A stretch of DNA of 64,000 bases from Megalobrama amblycephala (taxonomy: Eukaryota > Chordata > Actinopteri > Cypriniformes > Xenocyprididae). Shown piece after piece: positions 34,560 to 45,666 of this stretch. A model generated the notes under the pieces. That model saw only the letters and a program-made list of their open reading frames with translations. It was not told where the DNA came from and searched no databases. Each line of letters begins with the position of its first letter. Position 1 is the first letter of the stretch. The position numbers and the translations under genes are program-made. The stretch lies in NCBI RefSeq assembly GCF_018812025.1, contig NC_063054.1:8326582-8390581 (forward strand), written 5' to 3'.

Positions 34560-36450
34560 GGCCGGGTTCACACCGCATGCGTCAGCAGCGCATGAGCGTC
34601 GCGTTAGCAGCGCGTGAGCTGCAGCTGCAGAGACGCGTGAGTATTCACACTGGAAGCGTTTGTACAGCGTCACAGCAGCGGCTCGAAGCTACATATAAAG
34701 TGAGCATTTCTTTACAAAGACAGTTATAATTTTTTTTAGAAGTTGGTCATTTATAAACTTGATAGTCTTGAAAGTTTGTTAAAGGTGCCCTCTAATGAAA
34801 AATTTAATTTATCTTGGCATAGTTGAATAACAAGAGTTCAGTACATGGAAATGACATACAGTGAGTTTCAAACACCATTGTTTCCTTCTTATATAAATCT
34901 CATTTGTTTAAAAGACCTCCGAAGAACAGGCGAATCTCAACATAACACCGACTAACACCGTTACATAACACCGTTACGTAACAGTCGGGGTGTACGCCCC
35001 CAATATTTACATATGCCAGCCCACGTTTCCAACATTATAAAAGGCATTACACAAGGGTAGCCGGTATTAATGTCTGGATGTGCACAACCAAATCATTAGA
35101 CTAGGTAAGCAAGCAAGAACAATAGCGAAAAATGGCAGATGGAGCAATAATAACTGACATGATCCATGATAACATGATATTTTTAGTGATATTTGTAAAC
35201 TGTCTTTCTAAATATTTCATTAGCATGTTGCTAATGTACTGTTAAATGTGGTTAAAGTTACCATCGGTTATTACTGTATTCACGGAGACAAGAGAGCCGT
35301 CACTATTTTCATTTTTAAACACTTGCAGTCTGTATAATTCATAAACACAACTTCATTCTTTATAAATCTCTCCAACAGTGTAGCATTAGCCGTTAGCCAC
35401 GGAGCACTATCAAACTCATTCAAAATCAGAAGTAAACAATATAACAGTATACAATACTCACATAATCCGACGCATGCATGCCGCATGCATGACGAACACT
35501 TTGTAAAGATCCATTTTGAGGGTTATATTAGCTGTGTAAACTTTGTTAAGGCACTGTTTAAGGCAAGCGCGAGCTCTGTGGGCGGAGAGCACGGGATTTA
35601 AAGGGGCCGCAGCATAAAATTGGCGCGTTTATAATGATGCCCCAAAATAGGCAGTTAAAAAAATTAATAAAAAAAAATCTATGGGGTATTTTGAGCTGAA
35701 ACTTCACAGACACATTCAGGGGACACCTTAGACTTATATTACATCTTTTAAAAACATAATCTAGGGCACCTTTAACATGCAAGGTGTACAACACTCGCAT
35801 ATAAACGTAAAATAAATAAAAATAAATAAAAAAAAGCCTTGTGTCATCCATTGCTGCACACAAATGAGGTAAGCTTTGTGTTTTACATCATCTGCCGCAT
35901 GCACGTTTACAACACAGCAAACTCAGCAAAAAATGGCAGCAAACTCGGGTTTGATTTGGGTATGCAAGAACCTATATAGCTGTCTGTGTAATAACTAAAA
36001 TAATGTTTATATGTCATATTTTCTGGCTAGTTTACTTTAGTTTTTTTATAATACACCATACTTTAACCCAAACTGAATAATTAAAAACAAGTTTAAATGA
36101 GTAAACCTTTTATAAATATTTTTTAATATTAATTTTCTTTCCTGACATACTTCAATTCTTGTTAAAACACACTAGATATGCTTATTCTGTGCATTTTGAG
36201 CACTTTTTGTGTGAAATCATATTTATTTTGTCCATCAAAGGTGTACTTTCACTTTAATTGAGCGTTAGCAGCGCAGCAAAAATAGACCCAGCGCTGAAAC
36301 GATCGCGGCACTGCTGCTTCTGCTCTGCTCCTGCTACATGCTGCCGCACAGCCTCTGCATGCGGTGTGAATGCTCTCATCTGTTAACATTGACACCGAAA
36401 AAAATACACGCTGCTTACGCTCTGCTGACGCGTGCGGTGTGAACCTGGCC
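34560..36450. mobile_element. inverted-repeat element with GGCCGGGTTCACACCGC ends, hosting copy D
   Basis: GGCCGGGTTCACACCGCATG at the left is inverse to the right end TGCGGTGTGAACCTGGCC, and both continue with GCGTCAGCAG-type pairing. AGGTGCCC copy D sits inside. Flanking trinucleotides (TAT and TAA) do not match, so the superfamily is unassigned, though the ends resemble Harbinger-type MITEs. Confidence 0.6.
34783..35771 (+). mobile_element. AGGTGCCC-family element, copy D (subfamily II)
   Basis: 989 bp between TTAA 34779-34782 and TTAA 35772-35775. The central palindrome is expanded here by short direct duplications of AACACCGTTAC, so the 22-bp symmetry is disrupted. Otherwise close to copy C. 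Confidence 0.87.
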
Positions 36451-36760
36451 TAATACTTCATCTTAAACTTTTTTTTTTTTTTTCGGTTGTCAAGGTAATG
36501 TCTACAATTTTTTTTTTTTTTTTTTAATGTGTTTTATTTTTAGTGTTAGTGTTTTTTTTGTTTTGTTTGTTTTTCATCTAATATTTATATTTTACTTCAG
36601 CTTTATTTTAATTACCAAAACCAATTTTTCATAGTTTTAGTTTTAAATAACAATAACAATAATAGACTGGCATTACCAAAAGTGTAAAAAAAAAACAACA
36701 AAACAAAAAAACAACAACTGAAGATTAACTGAAAGTCTTGTCTTCCACCACAACTCTTAA

Positions 36761-37206
36761 AGGTGCCCTAGAATCAAAAATTTAATTTACCTTGTCATAG
36801 TTGAATAACAAGAGTTCAGTACATGGAAATGACATACAGTGAGTCTCAAACACCATTGTTTCCTCCTTCTTGTGTAAATCTGATTTGTTTAAAAGACCTC
36901 CGAAGAACAGGCGAATCTCAACATAACACAGACTGTTACGTAACAGTCAGGATCATTAATATGTACGCCCCCAATATTTGCATATGCCAGCCCATGTTCA
37001 AGGCATTAGACAAGGGCAGCCAGTATTAACGTCTGGATCTGTGCACAGCTGAATCATCAGACTAGGTAAGCAAGCAAGAACAATAGCGAAAAATGGCATG
37101 ACATTATCCATGACATGATCCATGATATCATGATATTTTTAGTGATATTTGTAAATTGTCTTTCTAAATGTTTCGTTGATGAAAAAAAACTGGTTCTAGG
37201 GCACCT
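36761..37206 (+). mobile_element. AGGTGCCC-family element, copy E (internally deleted)
   Basis: TTAA and the first ~410 bp of the family are present, then the sequence jumps to the terminal CTAGGGCACCT. The right flank is TCTA. This is how a shorter MITE arises from the 970-bp form. Confidence 0.8.
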
Positions 37207-37219
37207 TCTAATCATATTC

Positions 37220-37499
37220 TATGGAAGCTTGTTACCGCCGCTAAATAAAGAATAAAAAAGATAATTGTGTTTACATCTCGATGTAAACTCACAATTGCGA
37301 GAAATAAAGTCAGAATTGCTGGACGTAAACTCGCAATTGTGAGATATAATCTGTAATTCTGACTCTTTTTCTCGCAATTGCGAGTTTATCTCACAATTCT
37401 AACTTTATCACACACAATTGCGACTTTATATCTCACAATTCTGAGAAAAAAAGTCCCAATTTTTTATTTTTTATTCAGTGGCGGAAACAAGCTTCCATA
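37220..37499. mobile_element. inverted-repeat MITE (TATGGAAGCTTG ends)
   Basis: TATGGAAGCTTGTTACCGCC pairs with GGCGGAAACAAGCTTCCATA. The interior consists of imperfect repeats of CGCAATTGCGAG and TCTCACAATTCTGA in both orientations. Non-coding; no clear target duplication. Confidence 0.7.
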
Positions 37500-37531
37500 T
37501 CATTCAGTTAAAATTTTCTTTAAGTCTTGTT

Positions 37532-37757
37532 GGTTACACTTTACTTTAGTGCCGCAGTTACATTGTAATTACTCAAATAATTACTAAGTACTATTAATTA
37601 ACTACATGTACTTTACATGGCCTTTACATTACTATAGAGTTACGGTTAGGGTTTGGTTTAGGATTAGTTACTTGTAATTATGCATAATTTACTGTTATTA
37701 CTATAGTAAGTACATGTAGTAACGTGTAACTACGGCACTGTAAAATAAAGTGTTACC
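37532..37757. mobile_element. inverted-repeat MITE (GGTTACACTTTA ends)
   Basis: GGTTACACTTTACTTTAGTG pairs with CACTGTAAAATAAAGTGTTACC apart from a few changes, with internal TACATGTACTTAC-type pairing. 226 bp, non-coding. Confidence 0.65.
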
Positions 37758-37994
37758 GTATTGTTTTTCTTTATTTTTATTTGTTAATGTCATTAGTTAT
37801 TGGCCATAACATTTTTCTTTGCTATTCAGTATCAGAAGTTTAATCTTGCTATTTAAAATGTATACAGCCAGGTTTTGACATTAATGATGCCAAAATATTT
37901 AAACAAATACTTTAATAGTGCCTTTTATCATTTTTATTTGACCTTAATTGTATGGAAAAGGGCAACTTGTACATGGTGCATTACTTTGCCCTTT

Positions 37995-38090
37995 TTGTAT
38001 TCCACTGGAAAAAGAAAGTCATACAGGTTTGGAACGACATGAGGGTCAGTTAATGATGACAGAATTTTTATTTTTGGATGAACTAACCCT
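37995..38090. mobile_element. Angel-like right-end fragment
   Basis: The sequence from GAAAAAGAAAGTCATACAGG to TTTGGATGAACTAACCCT, followed by TTAA at 38091-38094, is the right end of the Angel-like family with no left partner nearby. Confidence 0.6.
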
Positions 38091-38893
38091 TTAACCTTTA
38101 TGTGGTAGAGATGCTGATTGTAGTTTAGCCTTTGATAACCTGTGGTTTCCTTTTTGCAGGATTACCTCAGGAGAGGCTCTCATTTGGTTTGAAGATAACA
38201 GATCAGCATCTTTAATCAATTTGCTCACACAGAGTCACATGAATATTGCACATGCATGTTCAATTGTAAAGTCATACCTATTAGTTTTACTGTAATGAAT
38301 CTGTAAGCATTAACAGAGGAACCAGTGGGTTTTTTTGGCCTTCATGGCTATGACGCACATTATCGTTCAGTCTGGCTGTTTTTGGCTGCGACGGAGCAAC
38401 ATGTTGCATACGTACTATTGTGAAGAATGCTGGTAGGGTCTATGAAAAGACCACTGCAGACACACGTGAGCCAGTTACAAACTAACTGCACAGATCACAT
38501 GGCAGTCAGCCCGACAGATGGATATGATACATAACATGAGAGATTATCTTAATACCAGCACTCTGTCTTCATGTTCTGCTCTTCAGTAAATGCAAAAAAC
38601 ATGGATGAGGGCCTAGCAGGTTTTCACATTACAAGAAATGGATATGTGTCTGTGCTATGATACACGTTTTCATGTAAATTTGTGGTAAGACACCTTTTAC
38701 ATGCAGTGTCTCTGTAGTTTTAATAAACGATTGACAAAATATGGAGGAGAAATTACTTATGTAAATTGTTTTATTAATTAAAATATTGCATTCAATGCTG
38801 TTTATTTATGATACATTACTTATAATAAGCTTAATTTGCTTGGCATGTTTATGTTGACAAGAATGACAATTCCTTAATTTAAATACTCAGCGC

Positions 38894-39505
38894 CAGTGTT
38901 GGGGGTAACACATTACAAGTAACTTCAGATTATTTTTTTCAAGTAACTAGTAAAGTAACGCATTGCTTTTAAATATGTTTTAAATGAACATATCTGAGTT
39001 ACTTTTTTAAATAAGTAACGCAAGTTACTTTGTTTTCCCATGTATTGACTGACAGCTTTCCTGTCCCCATGTTGAGAGAAATGGAGATTAAGTGCAGAAA
39101 TATTGACAGTTATTCACTTACTCATCTCACTTGCACAAAAACAAGTCAGTATTCCTCAAAATGAATAAAAACAGTGAAATGCAATCTCAGAATAATGCAC
39201 AAACCTGCAATAATTAAATATATATTAAATGAAACTAATTTACTTTATGTATTTAATCTGACTTTATTAACCAATGTCTTTGCTGCTGACCTTCAATGAT
39301 CTGATTCAACCCTAATAAGCAAAAATGACTAGAAAACATCACATTTGTGATCAGCCTAAAGCTTACTCATTTCACTTTTGGTGTGAAAGGGTTATTAAAA
39401 AACAAACAAGCAAGCCCAGTCCAGTTGAGAAAAAGTAACGCAAAAGTAATGGAGTAACTCGGTATTGTAATGCATTACTTTTAAAAGTAACTTTCCCCAA
39501 CACTG
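38894..39505. mobile_element. hAT-like element (CAGTGTTGGGG ends)
   Basis: CAGTGTTGGGGGTAACACATT and the right end AAGTAACTTTCCCCAACACTG are inverse in outline, and the flanking 8-mers CTCAGCGC and CTCAGCAT agree at six positions. Subterminal AAGTAACG/CGTTACTT motifs repeat in both arms. Non-coding. Confidence 0.7.
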
Positions 39506-39530
39506 CTCAGCATAATATCAGAGCATTTAA

Positions 39531-39795
39531 AGGGGCTATATGTAAGTATTTTCATGTATGAATTGCTTTTTTTTAAATTGCCAAATCACTATAATCAGAT
39601 GCTTTTTTTTAAAACTGTTGTTTTCTCACCGAAAGATAACTTCGCTGTGAATATATCTAGGCCTTGAATCACATTCAGTATCTTGTACGTTATATGTGCA
39701 CGAGTGTGAACATGAGCAGTATGATGGCTGCAGTTCTCTTAATGGCCACTGGTGTCACTAATAACAAGGGTTTCTGAATTATGCATATAGCCGCT
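39531..39795. mobile_element. TTAA-flanked MITE (AGGGGCTATATG ends)
   Basis: AGGGGCTATATG pairs with CATATAGCCGCT, with TTAA outside both (39527-39530 and 39796-39799). 265 bp, non-coding. A family separate from the Angel-like and AGGTGCCC ones. Confidence 0.72.
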
Positions 39796-39869
39796 TTAAC
39801 ACCTGCTTAAGCTACATTGTGGGTGGTTAGTGAGTAGGAAACGCCGTATTTGGACTGAAATATAGCGCA

Positions 39870-40703
39870 CAGTCTTGGGGGAAAGTTACTTTTAAAAATA
39901 ATGCATTTGTACGTTACTGCCTCAAAAAGTAACTAATTGTGTTACTTTTTATGGAAAAAGTTACTTTTTCTCACCTGGGCTGGGCTTGCTTGTTTGATTT
40001 GATTGTTGTTGTTTTTTTTTAATAACAAAAAAAAAAAAAAAAAAAAAGTTCTATTTTTGGTAAATGTAAAGGCTCTTTCACACAAGAAAAAGAAATGAAT
40101 AAGCCTCGGGCTGAAGGGAATACATATTTACACCTGTACAGTAGAGGGCGTAGCTCAAACAAACCTTTCAGCTGTGCTGCAATTCTGGACTGCAGGAGAA
40201 GAAAATTCAACACACTTCAGCAAAAAAAAAATTAAAAAATTAAAATTAAAAACACATGGGATGTTTAACTAAAGCCATTTTTGCTTATTAGTATGGTTGT
40301 ATTGGATCATCGAAGGTCAGCAGCAAAAACATTGGATAATAAAGTGAGATTAAATACATAAAGTATATTTATAGTATTTAACATAATTTATTATTGCAGG
40401 TTTATGTAATATTCTGAGTTTGCATTTCACTGTTTTTATTCATTTTGAGGAATATTGAATCTGTTTTTGTGCAAATGAAATGAGCGAATGGAAGTTCACT
40501 CAGCACACACAACACCTCTGCACTTACTCACTATTTCTCTCAACATGAGGACAGGAGATCTGTCAGTCAATAAATGGGAAAACAAAGTAACTAGCGTTAC
40601 TTATTTGAAAAAGTAACTCAGACATTTTGTTGTAAATGTAAAAGTAATGCGTTACATACTAGTTACTTGAAAAGTAATCTGATTACGTAACTCACATTAC
40701 TTG
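39870..40703. mobile_element. second, decayed relative of the CAGTGTTGGGG hAT-like element
   Basis: The left end CAGTCTTGGGGGAAAGTTAC and the AAAGTAATCTGATTACGTAA zone at the right are the same subterminal motifs as at 38894-39505, but the right terminus is degraded. An A run at 40027-40047 lies inside. Confidence 0.5.
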
Positions 40704-41230
40704 TAGTGACCCAGCTAAAGTGGTGCAACCATTTAGTTAATTCTCCTCAATTGTGTGTGTCTATTTCGCAACAGAGTGTTTTGGAGATCTTTTCCCCAGT
40801 GAAGTCCCCCATCTTCCCCCATTCTGACCACATTTGTGCCGTTCGTATAATAGCATGTGCTTGGCGGGATGCCGTATGATGCAGACTCTATAGAGCAGTT
40901 CAGATTAATGGACGGTACATATGGCATGTTCACTTTCCCTCTTGTGCTGTTATTACAAGACAAAACCTCTTGCAGCAGAGAGAGAAAGAGAGAGAATCAC
41001 TGGAACAGTTTCTAGGGAAAGTGTTCTGTTTTAGATTTATAATCTTCAGGTGAAGATCTGTTTCAGACACACGTGCAGAAATTGTATGTTCTTTATAGTT
41101 AATCTGACTTCAGCTAGGATTTGTGGTGTTGGTCAACTTTAGGAACCAACCTTTTTTTTTTTTTTCAATAACTAACCATTTCTTAACTTATTCTACAGTT
41201 GTTCTTAGGTAATAATAATTGTTATTATTA

Positions 41231-41934
41231 TAGAGACAGAGCGACACGCGTCATAATCTGAAAACCACGCCCACCGGGGGGAACAATCCAACCGTCTCCA
41301 TTGACTTTGTATTGCGTGAAGCTGCCTCCTTGTCATTTCTGATTTATAACAAAAAAACAGAACAATATCCAAAAGCTGCTATGTGACAAGGTGTACAGCA
41401 AACAAGCTAAAAAACCCGAACCAAAAACCCAGAAGTTTTTATTAGATGTCTACAAAAGTGGATACAGGCATTTGAGACAGAGTGTGACATGTCATATTGC
41501 TATGAGAACTACGGCCACTGGAGGGGAACGTAATCAGCGACAGGAAATATAATAGATAAAACTGACATTTGGATATTTGACTTATCAGTGACTAAATGTT
41601 TACTGCACATGTAGGCTTACTGAGGCGTACCGAGTGTCAGGATCCCAAAATGTACCCATTCTTCCTGCTGATGCTTCACTTCTTATAGCCTGTATCCACT
41701 TTTGTCTCCCTAAAGACTGGCTTTCACGGTTCAGTAGCTTACAAAAACTTAGTTCTGGTTTTTTTTAGCTTGTTTGCTGCACACCTTGTCACATAGCAGC
41801 TTTTAGACCTTGTTCTGTTTTTTGTTATAAGTCAGAAATGACAAGAAGGCAGCCTCACGCAACACAAAGTCAATGGAGACTGTTGGATTGTTTACCCCCC
41901 ATTGTGGGCGTGGCCTAAATGCGCTCTGTCTCTA
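41231..41934. mobile_element. foldback element (TAGAGACAGAGCG ends), TTA on both sides
   Basis: Inverted arms of roughly 230 bp: TAGAGACAGAGCG at the left and CGCTCTGTCTCTA at the right, with AACAGTCTCCATTGACTTTG-type pairing inside. TTA lies directly outside both ends (41228-41230 and 41935-41937). Non-coding. Confidence 0.7.
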
Positions 41935-43001
41935 TTAAATTGGCAATAACGATTATTTTGAGAAAAGGTTGGATTGTACCACAATGTTTACATTAAATGC
42001 TAAAGTGGAAAATCTTTGCTGTTCCCCACTCAATCTAGTGATAGTATTAAATCTGTGTATATTTTTATAGTCCATATAGTACTGGCTGTAGACCGCCACA
42101 TCCTTGTCAACTGAAATTCCTTCTTTGATTTCCAGCTCCCCTGTTTGTATCTGATTTTGAGCTGTGGTTAGATGGGTGAGCTCCAGGTTTCCAGACAAGG
42201 TGCTGATATTAAGGTTCAGCTAATGTACAGTGAATTAGTGTCATAACACAAATCCTACTCAAGGCCAGGGTTTGGCGTAGCCTACACTAAGTCACCCCTG
42301 CTGAGCTCTGGCTCCATTACTGCTCATCTCCCATTATCTTATCCATGATTCTCAGGTGGCTAATCAGTTTCCACGAATTTCAGTCTGGAAAAAAATGTTT
42401 GAATATGCATTTAAATCCTTTTAACAGCTTGAAAGTTGCCAAATGATTTTGTCTTTTCAAGACCTGGTGGGCTGTTCTGGTGTGTTTTAGGTTCTAATGA
42501 AAAAAAGAAATGTGAACTCCGCACACTGAAAATAACTGCTCCAATAAATAATTTATTAAATAATGCAACGTTTTGACCAGCAGGTCAGGCACAAACATGT
42601 GGCATACACTCAACTCTTTATAGATAGACATCAGGTGTTGAACTTAATCAACCTGAATCAAATTTTAGGGTCTACTCACACTAGGCACTCTGAACTGTGC
42701 CCGAGCACGTTTGACCCCCAAAGCCCTGTTCTTTTGACAAGTGTGATCGCTCTGTTCCTTGCCCGGGAGCGGTTCGTTTAGCCGGCCCTGGCCCGCTTGG
42801 AAGAGGTGGACCAGAGCGCGGTTCGCATGCAGTGTGAGTGCTAACTGTGCTTGAGCACAGAACAGCTACTACTTTTGTGTGTGCTACTGTCATCATTATG
42901 ACGGCAAACATATTTATTACTACTTTGATAGTACACTTATCAATTCATATAATTAATTAGAGTGTATTTGGGTTTATAACGGGTCTGCTTCTCCCCTTTT
43001 T

Positions 43002-43725
43002 CCCCTTTTCCACCAAGGCAGTTTGAGTGCTGGTTCGGAGCCAGAGCCTAGTTTCAAATCAGTTCTTTGTCTTTCGTCACACAAAGCACCAGCTCCGAAC
43101 CAGGAAAAGTGGTTCTTAAGTAGCACCAAAACATTGCTGGGCTAGAAGTAAGAACCGCTTGCGTCAGGGGCTGGGGGCAGGGTTACCGTGACCAACAAAA
43201 AACTTGAGACCGCCATTTTTGAAATAGCAGCTAATCGAGCTAATAGCAGCTCGATCGTAATCTCTGTCTATATACAAATGGATACAGGTTCACAAAGCCA
43301 TGAGCATCAACAGTAGTGAAACATTCGTGATTGTTAATGGAAGGCTTGTTCGAGATGCATCGGAGCAGCGCGGACCGATTCGGCGGGTGACATCGGAGTG
43401 CCGCAGGTCCACGGGTGTGTTTGTAAAGCATACGACTCCTTGTGCTTTTGGATCGTTCTCGCGGTGCTTTAATGTCATGCGCCGATCGCTCTGGGGGAAG
43501 CCGATGCATCTCGAACAAGCCTGGTGTGTTTGTGTTTGGCGCTGCAGCGCTAGCTTTGCTGTGAAATATGAGATGTATGCAGTGACGTAAGTCCTGGTTC
43601 TGTGCTGCTCTCTAGCCCGTGGAAAGGCAATCCGGTTCTTAGAAGGCTCATCGGTTGAACCAACTCCGAACTGGCACTAGCACTAGCTCTGAACTAGTAC
43701 CCGGTTCATGCTGGTGGAAAGGGGG
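43002..43725. mobile_element. middle nested element (CCCCTTTTCCACCA ends)
   Basis: CCCCTTTTCCACCAAGGCAG at the left and CTGGTGGAAAGGGGG at the right are inverse, with GGTTCGGAGCC/GCTCTGAACTA pairing inside. Exact limits and target duplication are unclear. Confidence 0.55.
43342..43522. mobile_element. innermost 181-bp MITE with 22-bp perfect inverted repeats
   Basis: The 22-bp left end at 43342-43363 (AGGCTTGTTCGAGATGCA..) is repeated exactly inverted at 43501-43522. The interior is GC-richer than its surroundings. Non-coding. Confidence 0.72.
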
Positions 43726-44520
43726 TATTTGATGAACAGGAATTGTAGTTTGCGAGTAAAGCTGCAAATTCTTCTATTAACGTCAGCTGCCTTTGTAATA
43801 ATTTTCTGATACGTGCAAGAGAAATTTGCTGCGCGGTATAATAAATATATTAGGCAGTATCTTAGCGAAAGTGCATTTCTTCCCATTTTCTCACATGCAA
43901 AAAGTTCCATCTTTTATGACGTAAGCGTGCTCCGGCTTGGAACATTTAAGTGCAGTGTGAGTGCAGGCCAGCGGCGGAGGGGGGAGGGGGGAGGGGGACA
44001 ATCGCACTCGGGCTCGGTTCAAGGCAACCGTGCCTAGTGTGAGTACACCCTTAGTGGGCATCTGTGCAAATGCACTTACATAGTTACGTAAGTGTTGCTA
44101 CATCTTAAAATTATGTTTCATTTTCAAGAGACATAAAAGAAAGTGGAAGAAAGGGAACATAAAACACTGCTATGATCCCTTTTCCATGGACTTCCCACTG
44201 CTTTGAAGACACTTGTGCGATAACAACGCTCCCTTTGAACAGAACCAATTTCCTCCTGTTTTTGTGTAAAGGCTTGATATCTATAAAACTGAGAATCACA
44301 GAAGATTTTTCCTTCTTCAAACTTGTCTTTTTGCTTCCCTTGTTTCTGCTGGCCTCCATGGGTTTCTCTGGGCTCATTCCCGTGCATATTATTCAACTGG
44401 TTACTGCCAGAATAAGGTACTAAAATAATACTTCTTTTCTAGTTTATTGTCAGAATATACTTTTCTTATTGCACAGTTGCTGATTCAAATGCTTGATTAA
44501 TCCTTTTTGCACATCACCCT

Positions 44521-44690
44521 CTAGCCCAAGACTGGTTGCCCATTGAAGATAAGCAGTATTGAACCTGGTCAGTACCTGGAAGGGAAACCTCCAGGGAAAA
44601 CCAGGTTGCTGCTAGAAGAGGTGTTATTGAGGCCAGAAGGGGGTGCTCACCCAGTGGTCTGTGTGGGTCCTAATCAGGGCATGACATTAA
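44521..44690 (+). repeat. 5S rRNA-derived repeat (SINE3-like)
   Basis: Bases 44543-44612 align to the 3' half of vertebrate 5S rRNA: TAAGCAG, CCTGGTCAGTACCTGGA, GGGAAACCTCC and ACCAGGTTGCTG follow in the right order and spacing. These include positions of the internal promoter boxes A and C. The following ~70 bp (AGAGGTGTTATTGAGGCCAG..) are not 5S, as expected for a 5S-headed SINE or repeat rather than a 5S gene. Confidence 0.65.
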
Positions 44691-45015
44691 CTTTTTTGCT
44701 CCCCAGCCACTGTGGCTAGTGGTTTTCTGGTCACTAGCCACTCAGCATTTTCAATGGCCACAATTTTGACATCGATACCATGGGGAAAACCTGGCATATA
44801 GCTATTTTTTAGTATTATCTCAATTTGGCTGCTGTCACGTGTTTTCTTACTGAACTGTTTACATTCACTCAAAACACAACGGGTTTATGTGAATACTCAC
44901 CAAGACTGGCGTTTTGACGTTATTTTGTGTGTATTTGCGTGTTTAAACACAATAAGTAGCAAAAAAGAACTGAATTTAGTACTGAGAAGTGGCTTGTTTG
45001 TGTGTCAACTCACTG

Positions 45016-45666
45016 TCGGCGAGATGAGAGAGGGGAGAGAGGAAAAGAAATAAATCTTGTTCTGTTTCCCAAAACGCACTGCCTTCTGGTCCTCCGCCAG
45101 CTGGGTGAACTCCTCCACAATGCTTGGCGGTGGTGCTAAATATCCCGCGGTGGACGGCTCTCTAACTCCTTCGCTGCCTGGTTGACAGCGACGGCTCCTT
45201 CGGGTTTGGGCAGCTGGCAGTGAGTCCCCTATTCCCTGCTCCTCCCCATCATGGTGGATGGCAGCAGGCTCTGGCCTACGGCAAATGGTGGCGGCGACTC
45301 CACTCCCTCTCAGAACCCAGGCGGCCAGCAACGAGTTTGTCCGTCCCCCCGGCAAGTCAATCCAGCCCGCCGCCTGGAGCGTCCATGGCAATAGGATCTG
45401 CTCGATGGCACCGCGGATTTCCCACACCGGTGAGGGCTCGTTGACAGCGCGTTCCTCCTTCCTCCCGGGTTTCAGCTTCAATGTAACAGGGTTTAACATT
45501 CAGGGAAGGAGGCGGATGGCTCTCTCATCCTTCACTATCGTCGCTCCTCCTTTTATGCTCCCGGAGCCCCTCCGTGAAAAACGTGAGGTGTGGCGCAGGT
45601 GACGCTCATTAACACTCGAGCCAACGGCCTCGCTCCATTCCCGAGGCTCTCATCCTGCTTGCTACA
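45016..45666 (-). mobile_element. second, decayed copy of the TRIM-like LTR element
   Basis: On the minus strand it starts with an LTR-like block (45666 to 45482, TGTAGCAAGC to TGTTACA), then a primer-binding site with changes (TTGAAGCTGAAACCCGGGA), then the internal region similar to the copy at 26 kb down to GAGAGGGGAGAGAGG. TATA-like CATAAAAG is kept. No second LTR is seen, so it is truncated. Again no gag or pol. Confidence 0.68.

Larger units (their letters stand above)
42668..44050. mobile_element. Harbinger-type element with TTA target duplication, hosting two others
   Basis: GGGTCTACTCACACTAGGCAC and GTGCCTAGTGTGAGTACACCC are inverse, with TTA immediately outside (42665-42667 and 44051-44053). 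Inside lies an element at about 43002-43725, which itself contains one at 43342-43522. Confidence 0.75.

Noticed and set aside
43290..43590. Overlapping frames on both strands of ~60-96 codons
   Set aside because: They coincide with nested inverted repeats, which make mirror-image open frames.
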